Shown here piece by piece: positions 1 through 5,880 of a stretch of DNA of 16,985 nucleotides (its first letter is position 1; every line of letters starts with the position of its first letter). The DNA is from Alphaproteobacteria bacterium (GTDB taxonomy: Bacteria; Pseudomonadota; Alphaproteobacteria; UBA1280; UBA12223), in contig DMEM01000030.1 of assembly GCA_003450915.1 (NCBI GenBank), positions 1 through 16,985 on the forward strand, written 5' to 3'. The notes beneath the pieces are model-generated. The model did no database searches. It saw only the letters and a program-made list of their open reading frames with translations, and was not told the origin of the DNA. A program made the position numbers and the translations under genes.

Positions 1-96
1 AAATCTGCTTTTATATGGTATATGCTTATTCATTAGCAGTTTACCAATTGCATTTAGTTTTTGTTTGATCGTTAAATCATAACTCTTTTTAACCAT
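1..96 (-). CDS. Unidentified protein, N-terminus only (gene runs off the left edge)
   Basis: A minus-strand reading frame opens with ATG at 96-94 and stays open for 32 codons to the window edge. It begins MVKKSYDLTIKQKLNAIGKL and is rich in Lys, Leu and Ile. A GGAG at 111-108 lies 11 bases before the ATG, slightly far for a ribosome binding site. A good minus-strand promoter with a perfect TATAAT stands about 90 bases upstream, which supports a real gene. The fragment is too short to assign to a family. It is divergent from rpsU. Confidence 0.5.
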   Translation of the reverse strand, partial: MVKKSYDLTIKQKLNAIGKLLMNKHIPYKSRF

Positions 97-183
97 AATT
101 ATTTATACTCCATTGTACTTAACAAATCATAAATTTTAAACATTACAACAAGACTAGAACATCTTGTTTTTTTACTAACATTA

Positions 184-213
184 ATTATACAACAAAAAAA
201 CAACTTTATTCAA
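184..213 (-). promoter_or_regulatory. Sigma-70-type promoter of the left-edge gene
   Basis: On the minus strand TTGAAT (213-208) is followed after 18 bases by TATAAT (189-184). Its -35 box lies only 3 bases from the -35 box of the rpsU promoter, so the two promoters are arranged back to back. The implied leader is about 80 bases. Confidence 0.55.
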
Positions 214-216
214 GCC

Positions 217-245
217 TTGACTTATAGTTTTTTTTATATTACACT
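217..245 (+). promoter_or_regulatory. Sigma-70-type promoter of rpsU
   Basis: TTGACT (217-222), a 17-base T-rich spacer, and TACACT (240-245) give a good housekeeping promoter. A second, weaker candidate is TTGCAG (262-267) with TATAAC (284-289) at 16 bases. A perfect 10-base palindrome CAGATATCTG (265-274) lies in the leader and could be an operator. Confidence 0.55.
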
Positions 246-322
246 TCACAAAGGTTATTTATTGCAGATATCTGTGATAAATATATAACTATAAAATATA
301 GACATAGAAAGGGGTGAATAGC

Positions 323-523
323 ATGATTCGCGTAGATGTATACGATAATAATGTGGATCAAGCAATTCGTTCGCTTAAGAAAAAGCTAAACAGAGAGGGT
401 TCTTTTAAGGAAATTAAAAGAAGACAAAACTTCGAGAAACCTTGCCAAACTAAACGTAAGGCAAAAATCGAAGCTGTTCGCAGAGAGCGTAAGCGTCAAA
501 GAATAGCTAGAAGTAAATACTAG
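323..523 (+). CDS. rpsU: 30S ribosomal protein S21
   Basis: This 66-residue, strongly basic protein is ribosomal protein S21 of the 30S subunit, which binds near the 3' end of 16S rRNA and helps initiation. It begins MIRVDVYDNNVDQAIRSLKK and shows the S21 pattern: a short beta start, the conserved segment around RSLKKKLNREGSF, then a Lys/Arg-rich helix ending in KRQRIARSKY. The length matches the family. I chose ATG 323 rather than the in-frame GTG at 314, because GTG 314 falls inside the AGGGG Shine-Dalgarno (310-314), which is correctly placed 8 bases before ATG 323. The gene is monocistronic, with its own promoter and a strong terminator. Confidence 0.96.
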   Translation: MIRVDVYDNNVDQAIRSLKKKLNREGSFKEIKRRQNFEKPCQTKRKAKIEAVRRERKRQRIARSKY

Positions 524-550
524 TAAAGCTTTTACTTAAGATATATTGCT

Positions 551-582
551 AAAGCAGGACTTTTATTAGTCCTGCTTTTTTT
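551..582 (+). terminator. Intrinsic terminator after rpsU
   Basis: A perfect 11-bp stem (AAAGCAGGACT at 551-561 with AGTCCTGCTTT at 568-578), a 6-base loop and a run of T through 582. Confidence 0.93.
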
Positions 583-588
583 AATCTC

Positions 589-617
589 TTGTAAAAAGGG
601 ACTCCCCATGCTAAAAT
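589..617 (+). promoter_or_regulatory. Candidate promoter of the membrane-protein gene
   Basis: TTGTAA (589-594), 17 bases, TAAAAT (612-617), about 43 bases before the start codon. The -35 box is weak and the -10 box is good. Confidence 0.4.
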
Positions 618-659
618 TGTACACAATGGTATATCAGATTAACAAAAAGCGGAGGCTAC

Positions 660-1271
660 ATGGAACTTTCTAGTCCTATTGATTTACTCACAATGTTTGC
701 AATACTTGCAAATACTATCACTGTTCTTAACACTATCATCTATATTTATTCAATATATAAAGGCAAAACCAAGCCTCATACATTCACATGGTTTAACTGG
801 ACAATTCTAAGTGCCATCACTGCTTATGCCCAGTTTTCTGTTAACGGAGGGCTATCGACTTGGATTTTCGCATTTTCGGCTTTAACAATGTTTCTTGTTA
901 CAATTATTTCTTTATTTAAAGGCGTAAAAAAAATTGCAAAATCAGATTGGTTTGCATTTTTAATAGCTTTAACTATTATCCCTATTTGGTATACTACAAA
1001 AAACCCAGTTCTAGCTCTGGTCTTAATCATGGTTATAGATATTTTCTCATACTTCCCTACTGTACGAAAATCTTGGATTAAGCCATTTTCAGAGCCTGCA
1101 TCTGTATATTTTCTAGCAGTTTTAAACTCTGCATTAACTGTAGTTTCTATAGCTGAACCTACTTTAAGCAATACATTTTACCCTGCATTTGTAGTTTTAT
1201 TAGATTTAGGCTTTATGCTAATGCTACTCATTAGAAGAACAGAATTAGAAAAATATAAGCTAGCAGCTTAA
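660..1271 (+). CDS. Seven-helix membrane protein with PQ-loop/SWEET-like internal repeat
   Basis: A 203-residue integral inner-membrane protein with about seven hydrophobic segments (roughly residues 8-32, 45-61, 67-87, 96-112, 117-133, 147-164 and 173-192). Two segments look like copies of one unit: YIYSIYKGKTKPHTFTWFNW (29-48) and a later one reading FPTVRKSWIKPFSEPASVYF (132-151). In each a basic loop and a Lys-Pro/Phe pattern lead into an aromatic helix. A 3+1+3 helix layout with this loop resembles the PQ-loop/SWEET transporter superfamily; this is inferred from pattern, not proved. The ATG at 660 has a tight GGAGG 4 bases upstream. No substrate can be named. The small gene at 1302 follows after 30 bases without a terminator and is probably co-transcribed. 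Confidence 0.8.
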   Translation: MELSSPIDLLTMFAILANTITVLNTIIYIYSIYKGKTKPHTFTWFNWTILSAITAYAQFSVNGGLSTWIFAFSALTMFLVTIISLFKGVKKIAKSDWFAFLIALTIIPIWYTTKNPVLALVLIMVIDIFSYFPTVRKSWIKPFSEPASVYFLAVLNSALTVVSIAEPTLSNTFYPAFVVLLDLGFMLMLLIRRTELEKYKLAA

Positions 1272-1301
1272 GCTTTTAACAATAATACTGAAATTAATAA
1301 T

Positions 1302-1673
1302 ATGCTCATGTTAGATGAGCTAGAACACATGATCTCAGAGAATATTCACATAGCCCTTTTTAGCCTGAGTCGCATAGTAACAATACGTGAGAATCTATCT
1401 CAAGAAGAACAATTGCGACTAAATGATCTAGAGCAAGTAATACTTAAGGAAACAGCTCCTATATTCCTTACTCTATTACAAAACGCCTTTAATCGATTGT
1501 CTCTTACTGCAAACTTAGATATGATCAATGTAAAAGAAAGGTGGCAGTATTACTCTGATCAAGAGAAAAAACAAATCAGTGAAATCGAAAGGGATATGAA
1601 AACCTGGGATAAGCTGTACTATAACGATAAACACCGAAAAACAATAAAACAATGGAAAGAAGAGTATTCCTAA
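1302..1673 (+). CDS. Small helical protein of unknown function
   Basis: A 123-residue soluble protein, apparently all helix, with charged heptad-like stretches (NLSQEEQLRLNDLEQ; later DQEKKQISEIERDMKTWDKL). It has no signal peptide, no membrane segment and no motif I recognise. Start choice is uncertain. ATG 1302 and ATG 1308 lack a clear Shine-Dalgarno, and ATG 1329 has only a weak GAG upstream. The frame is closed by the TAA of the preceding gene (1269-1271), so no earlier ATG exists. It probably sits second in an operon with the membrane-protein gene, and a shared terminator follows. Confidence 0.65.
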   Translation: MLMLDELEHMISENIHIALFSLSRIVTIRENLSQEEQLRLNDLEQVILKETAPIFLTLLQNAFNRLSLTANLDMINVKERWQYYSDQEKKQISEIERDMKTWDKLYYNDKHRKTIKQWKEEYS

Positions 1674-1695
1674 TTTATATTGTTTAACAATATAG

Positions 1696-1727
1696 AAAAA
1701 GTCCAAATCATTAGATTTGGACTTTTT
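1696..1727. terminator. Bidirectional terminator between the 1302 gene and flhB
   Basis: A perfect 14-bp stem (1696-1709 with 1714-1727) around an ATTA loop, with A5 on the left and T6 on the right. It can end the plus-strand gene at 1673 and the minus-strand flhB at 1733. Confidence 0.92.
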
Positions 1728-1732
1728 TATTT

Positions 1733-2800
1733 TTACTTTTTAGCCTTTAATTTCATAATGTAAGCAATAACATCGGCAACTGCTTGGTATAGATCTAGAG
1801 GGATAATCTCGTCTAAATCAACTGTTTTCCATAGTGTTCTTGCTAGTTCAATATTTTCAACAATTGGAACTTTATTTTCTTTTGCTATTTCTTTAATTTT
1901 TTGAGCGATATGATCATGACCTTTTGCTACAACTCTAGGAACTGGCTCTTTATTTGGATCATAACGTAAGGCTACCGCAAAGTGAGTTGGGTTAGTAATA
2001 ACAACATCTGCATTTGGTACTTCCTGCATCATTCTCGCTCTCGCTTTTTCCATTCTCAATTGAGCTTGACGGCTTTTTACAAAAGGATCTCCGTTTGTAT
2101 CTTTGTGCTCATCTTTTAATTCTTTCATAGACATTTTCATATCTTCTGCAAAGTTATATTTTTGATATGCAAAATCGGCCATTGCAATAAGAATCAAGAA
2201 AACAGTCAAGGCAAATAATAGTTTTAATAAAAAATAATAAACAAATAGAACATCTTGCTGAATTTCCATATCTGCAAGAACTAGAATAGTATCTTTATAA
2301 TAATAAGCAATTGCATACATAATAGCTGCAACCACTGTACTTTTTGCAATAGCTTTTAATAATTCAACTACTGACTTTAACGAAAACATACGACCAAAGC
2401 CTTTGATAATGCTTATTTTAGACATTTTGGGTTCTAAAGGCTTTGCAGAAATAATAATACCATTTTGCACCAGCCCACCAACTAAAGCAAAAAGAACAAA
2501 AATACCAAAAACAGGCGCGATTGCTATAAAAAATTCTTTTGAGGTTTCTGCTAGTAAAACATCCATCGTTCCTTGATTTATTCTAATTTTACCAGCATTT
2601 TGGAATGAATGTCCCATTATATTCATAATAGACTGTAGAAATGGCGGCATTGTTAAAAACACCACTAGAGTAGCAGCAAATAACGCGAAAAAGTTATTTA
2701 CTTCTTTAGACTTGGGGACATTGCCCTCTTCTTTGGCTTTATTTAATTTATGCTCGGAGGCGTCTTCGGTTTTCGAAGACTTATCTTCATCATCAAACAT
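1733..2800 (-). CDS. flhB: Flagellar type III export apparatus protein FlhB
   Basis: FlhB is the inner-membrane export-gate component that switches flagellar secretion from rod/hook to filament substrates by self-cleavage. The 355-residue protein has the full architecture. A charged N-terminus contains the family signature EHKLNKAKEEGNVPKSKEV (16-34). Four hydrophobic segments follow (about 38-55, 90-113, 145-168, 186-210). A cytoplasmic domain then carries the autocleavage motif N270-P271-T272-H273, followed by FAVALRY. The C-terminus ends in the usual PLDLYQAVADVIAY segment. The length equals that of enterobacterial FlhB. The start ATG (2800-2798) has AGGAAAT upstream. The gene stands alone here: no fliR or flhA adjoins it, and it has its own promoter and terminator. 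Confidence 0.97.
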   Translation of the reverse strand: MFDDEDKSSKTEDASEHKLNKAKEEGNVPKSKEVNNFFALFAATLVVFLTMPPFLQSIMNIMGHSFQNAGKIRINQGTMDVLLAETSKEFFIAIAPVFGIFVLFALVGGLVQNGIIISAKPLEPKMSKISIIKGFGRMFSLKSVVELLKAIAKSTVVAAIMYAIAYYYKDTILVLADMEIQQDVLFVYYFLLKLLFALTVFLILIAMADFAYQKYNFAEDMKMSMKELKDEHKDTNGDPFVKSRQAQLRMEKARARMMQEVPNADVVITNPTHFAVALRYDPNKEPVPRVVAKGHDHIAQKIKEIAKENKVPIVENIELARTLWKTVDLDEIIPLDLYQAVADVIAYIMKLKAKK

Positions 2801-2842
2801 CTGATATTTCCTAATTTTTAGCTATTTACTAGAACTACAAAG

Positions 2843-2871
2843 AATATAGCAAATATACTAAAAAAATGCAA
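2843..2871 (-). promoter_or_regulatory. Sigma-70-type promoter of flhB
   Basis: Minus strand TTGCAT (2871-2866), 17 bases, TATATT (2848-2843), about 45 bases before the flhB start. It is a housekeeping type; I see no sigma-54 or sigma-28 box here. Confidence 0.5.
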
Positions 2872-2887
2872 GATTAAGCAAAACGAC

Positions 2888-2916
2888 TTGAAAGCATGAA
2901 AAAGGATAGCTATAAG
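2888..2916 (+). promoter_or_regulatory. Sigma-70-type promoter of the first lipoprotein gene
   Basis: TTGAAA (2888-2893), 17 bases, TATAAG (2911-2916). Both boxes are one base from consensus. It is divergent from the flhB promoter. Confidence 0.55.
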
Positions 2917-2982
2917 GAAATACAAGAGTAACTTAAACTTTTACAAAACATATACTTCATTAACCAAATAAGGATATGCAAC

Positions 2983-4038
2983 ATGAATAAAGCAATTAAA
3001 GTTTTACTAATATCTGTAACACTTCCACTTGCTGCTTGCACGACGGATAAAAACGCATACATTGTAGATGTACCGCCACATAAGTCAGATGCAAAAAGTC
3101 GTATAGAAGATTTTAAGGCATCTATCAACGAAGAAAGTATCTTCACTATCAGTGTTTTTCTTGACGGTGTTCCGGTTAATGCTACAAATGCAGATCTATT
3201 TAAAGCTGAACTTAATGGCCTGTTAGTAAACGGCGAATTTGGTGATGTATCAAACTTTGTTCGAACTGATGCTGTTTATCGCCAGGTTGATCTTGATGAG
3301 CTTGATGATATTATTACTATTAACAGTAATAATAAAGACAAATTCCTAAATATAGAATATGGAGAGTATGCTTATAAAAAATACAACACCAATAAAATTG
3401 TCAATGGCAAGCGTATTCTTTCAGTTGAAATGCTTTTCCGTAAAAATTCTATTTTTAACGGCTCACTATATTACATAACACCAGTTTATACGATTGAGCG
3501 TGAAGATGGTAGCATTTATAAGCTAACCAGTCTCAACATTAATCGTCAAAACTACTTCCTAAAAACATCTGTTTTGCGTGAAGAGTTTGACGGACCTATT
3601 ACTGAAACTTCAGGACATATGTCTTGTACTGATGCTTCTTTCTACGGCGTTCTTGATCCGGCGCAATATGATGACAGCTGTAATGCTGTTATTAAAGAGC
3701 TACAATACAAATACTCAGAATTCTCTGAGAAGTTTGGTTTAATGTGCAATATTTTAAACCAGCAAGGTGATCTAACACCTCTGTTTTCTAGTGGCACGTA
3801 CAATAGCAATAGTAAAGAGTCTTTTAATCTTTACTCTTCATATACAATCAAAGCAAAAGACTCATTGACAGGCCTGTTCTATGATGTGCGAGTCAACCTT
3901 AATGAGATTACATATACTTATAATGAGGGTGACAACTTCGTAAGTGATGTGACGCTACACGGCTCATACAATGATGGCCGATCTACAGATTCGGAATACA
4001 ACATGGATTTCACGACAAAGTGTAACTCTGCTAACTAA
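2983..4038 (+). CDS. Lipoprotein of unknown function (first of a pair)
   Basis: A 351-residue exported lipoprotein. The signal peptide MNKAIKVLLISVTLPLAAC ends in a lipobox (LAAC) with the lipidated Cys at 19. Thr at the next position, not Asp, favours outer-membrane sorting if the usual Lol rule applies. The mature part is hydrophilic and beta-rich, with Tyr/Asn/Asp-rich segments and cysteines at 215, 233, 255 and 347 that could form periplasmic disulfides. I recognise no family. AAGGAT (2970-2975) is well spaced before ATG 2983. It has its own promoter and terminator. The lipoprotein gene at 4235 has the same size and plan, and the C-terminal ~50 residues look distantly alike, so the two may be paralogues. 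Confidence 0.85.
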   Translation: MNKAIKVLLISVTLPLAACTTDKNAYIVDVPPHKSDAKSRIEDFKASINEESIFTISVFLDGVPVNATNADLFKAELNGLLVNGEFGDVSNFVRTDAVYRQVDLDELDDIITINSNNKDKFLNIEYGEYAYKKYNTNKIVNGKRILSVEMLFRKNSIFNGSLYYITPVYTIEREDGSIYKLTSLNINRQNYFLKTSVLREEFDGPITETSGHMSCTDASFYGVLDPAQYDDSCNAVIKELQYKYSEFSEKFGLMCNILNQQGDLTPLFSSGTYNSNSKESFNLYSSYTIKAKDSLTGLFYDVRVNLNEITYTYNEGDNFVSDVTLHGSYNDGRSTDSEYNMDFTTKCNSAN

Positions 4039-4059
4039 CTGACAAAACTATCTAATCGA

Positions 4060-4088
4060 AAAAAGCGCTCCTTAAGGGGTGCTTTTTT
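4060..4088 (+). terminator. Intrinsic terminator after the first lipoprotein gene
   Basis: Stem 4060-4071 with 4076-4087 (12 pairs including two G-T), TTAA loop, ending in T6. Confidence 0.85.
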
Positions 4089-4150
4089 ATGCCTTAAATC
4101 AATATTTTCCCACTATATATAAAAAGTAATATTTTTTTCATGTCTATATC

Positions 4151-4178
4151 TTGATTTATTAATAATCGGGTATATATT
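4151..4178 (+). promoter_or_regulatory. Candidate promoter of the second lipoprotein gene
   Basis: TTGATT (4151-4156), 16 bases, TATATT (4173-4178), about 56 bases before the start codon. Confidence 0.42.
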
Positions 4179-4234
4179 AGGTACTGTAACAACCTTATTA
4201 GTAACGTTTATATAATTACAAGAAGGATATTATT

Positions 4235-5308
4235 ATGAACAGCGTCTGCAAATTTTTGACTGTATCATTAGCAATATTTCTCTCTGGATGTTTCTTTACC
4301 AGCTCGAATTCAGAAAACAACACAACGCCTCGGCCAACCTCACCAACAATAGATGTAGAAAAGGTTCCAAATGCTGTTCCAATTTTGGACGACCAAGGCG
4401 AAGTTAAAAGCCTACTCATCGCCAAAAATGACTTTGAACATTCAATATTGGAAAGTCTTGAGTATTCAGTCCTTAATGAAGATCAAGTAATTGAAAAAGC
4501 ATTTTTGGAAGGAAAGTTTCCTTTCTCTGATAAGCTTCTTAGCCGTACGTTACCACGTGTAACTACCAACGCAACTGACTACGAAATCAAAATTGTCAAA
4601 TTAGATGGTATTGATCGTGAAGTTGCCGTAAAGCAGTTTTCTAACTTGAATATTGAAATTGGCGATCTTATTTTCACCGATATTACATATCGCCTGCTCG
4701 ATTCCGCAAATCACAACCTCAATGTACTTGAGATTGATACGGTTTTCATGAATAAAACTGATCAAATCGTTCAAAATAAAACAGCTCGGTTTGATTCGAC
4801 TAATGTCACAACAGAATATTTTGTTAAAAAACAAGATCCTTTGTCAAGCATTAGCCAGGTTGCCCAAAACGCAGTTTGTGCCAGTAACAGTGTTGCAGGA
4901 GATGAAGCTTGCTCAGAGTTTGCAAATTTAATTCAAACTCAACGCAATATTCTAAATACAACCGTTAATCAGTTCATCTACTTTGAATCAGGTCAAGAAG
5001 AAAATGTGTTTAGTTTTGATATCTCTTCTATTTTTGAATACCGTCACTACTCGCCTGAATTTGCAGTAGATGTGGCTATTAGCTCAAGGAAGACAATTTA
5101 CTATTCACTACACGAAAGCCATATCGTTACCTTGCCAGGTGGTGATACTGCAACATTTTATGTAGATTTAGTAATGTTTAATTATGATAAAACCACTAAC
5201 TCCTATAAAAATGTGGTAATAAAGGGCTACTACTCTTTAGATAGTACCCCAGATAAAACATTCGAAACAAAAATCTACGCCAATTACGATAACTACGAAT
5301 ATAAATAA
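4235..5308 (+). CDS. Lipoprotein of unknown function (second of a pair)
   Basis: A 357-residue exported lipoprotein. The signal peptide MNSVCKFLTVSLAIFLSGC has an LSGC lipobox with Cys at 19, followed by Phe, so outer-membrane retention is expected. A Ser/Asn/Thr/Pro-rich tether (about 22-40) precedes a hydrophilic, apparently beta-rich mature domain with two cysteines at 215 and 226. The C-terminal segment (about 305-350) alternates hydrophobic and polar residues (FYVDLVMFNYDK, then VVIKGYYSLD), like the end of the first lipoprotein (DVRVNLNEITYTY, then VTLHGSYNDG). No known family is recognised. AAGGAT (4223-4228) precedes ATG 4235 at good spacing. The gene has its own promoter and terminator, so the two lipoprotein genes are neighbours but not one operon. 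Confidence 0.85.
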   Translation: MNSVCKFLTVSLAIFLSGCFFTSSNSENNTTPRPTSPTIDVEKVPNAVPILDDQGEVKSLLIAKNDFEHSILESLEYSVLNEDQVIEKAFLEGKFPFSDKLLSRTLPRVTTNATDYEIKIVKLDGIDREVAVKQFSNLNIEIGDLIFTDITYRLLDSANHNLNVLEIDTVFMNKTDQIVQNKTARFDSTNVTTEYFVKKQDPLSSISQVAQNAVCASNSVAGDEACSEFANLIQTQRNILNTTVNQFIYFESGQEENVFSFDISSIFEYRHYSPEFAVDVAISSRKTIYYSLHESHIVTLPGGDTATFYVDLVMFNYDKTTNSYKNVVIKGYYSLDSTPDKTFETKIYANYDNYEYK

Positions 5309-5343
5309 TAGAAATTATTGTTTATAGCTCCCGCAAAGAGACT

Positions 5344-5369
5344 AAAGCACCCTAACTGGGTGCTTTTTT
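5344..5369 (+). terminator. Intrinsic terminator after the second lipoprotein gene
   Basis: A perfect 9-bp stem (AAAGCACCC 5344-5352 with GGGTGCTTT 5358-5366), TAACT loop, T run to 5369. Confidence 0.92.
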
Positions 5370-5388
5370 ATGTTATATTCATTATTTT

Positions 5389-5404
5389 TGGCACAGATTG
5401 TGCA
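5389..5404 (+). promoter_or_regulatory. Sigma-54 (RpoN) -24/-12 promoter of flaG-fliD
   Basis: TGGCACAGATTGTGCA matches the sigma-54 pattern TGGCAC-N5-TTGCA except for one T-to-G change. The invariant GG (5390-5391) and GC (5402-5403) are exactly 10 bases apart. Transcription would begin near 5415, leaving a leader of about 27 bases to ATG 5442 with its AGGAGA. No convincing sigma-70 promoter is seen between the preceding terminator and the gene. Flagellar genes of several alphaproteobacteria use RpoN; assignment here is from sequence only. Confidence 0.68.
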
Positions 5405-5441
5405 TTTAAAACTACGAGGATTTATTTTTTAGGAGAATTTT

Positions 5442-5858
5442 ATGGTATTAGATATTAACAACAGCATAACAAGTTCTGAAGGTTCAGAATTTAATGGTCG
5501 CGCTCAAAATGGTGCTGTTGAAAATGACAATACTGAAAAATTACCGAAAGTAGAACGCTCATATTTTCAGGAACTTGAACGAGGCCCTGCCAAGGCGCCT
5601 CCTAAGTTAACTGAACGCTACAACTTAGATGAATCATTAACTGAAGCTTTTAAAAAGGCTGTAAGTTTTGCTAATAAAGTATTACTAGATGATGATTTAA
5701 CTATGAGTTTACAAAGTCAAGATGATGGGAAAAACTTAGCTGTAGTAAAGAATATACAAAATGAACAGGTAGTTCAAGAGTATAACCCTGTACAAGTATT
5801 ACAGATGTACTCTAGCAATTATAATTTACAAGGTATTGTAATTGACGCACTAATTTAA
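5442..5858 (+). CDS. flaG: FlaG-family flagellar protein
   Basis: A 138-residue protein placed directly before fliD, the usual location of flaG, whose product influences filament length or assembly in several bacteria. Residues 1-60 are polar and probably disordered. Residues about 65-138 fit the FlaG domain: a helix (SLTEAFKKAVSFANKVLLDD), a beta segment (LTMSLQSQDDGKNLAVVKNI), the conserved turn VVQEYNPVQVLQMYSS in place of the common ...IPPEEVL..., and an ending of LQGIVIDALI. AGGAGA (5431-5436) stands 5 bases before ATG 5442. fliD follows after 22 bases, so the two are co-transcribed, apparently from the sigma-54 promoter at 5389. Divergence in the N-terminal half makes the family call good but not certain. 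Confidence 0.78.
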   Translation: MVLDINNSITSSEGSEFNGRAQNGAVENDNTEKLPKVERSYFQELERGPAKAPPKLTERYNLDESLTEAFKKAVSFANKVLLDDDLTMSLQSQDDGKNLAVVKNIQNEQVVQEYNPVQVLQMYSSNYNLQGIVIDALI

Positions 5859-5880
5859 TTTAGAAACAAGGAATAGTAAA

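Noticed and set aside
314..322. GTG start of rpsU three codons upstream
   Set aside because: The GTG overlaps the AGGGG Shine-Dalgarno of ATG 323, and S21 proteins begin with M-x-R/V-x-V-like sequence matching the ATG start.
824..1171. 115-codon minus-strand frame inside the membrane-protein gene
   Set aside because: It is fully covered by a gene with convincing membrane segments and a ribosome binding site, and its own product resembles no family.
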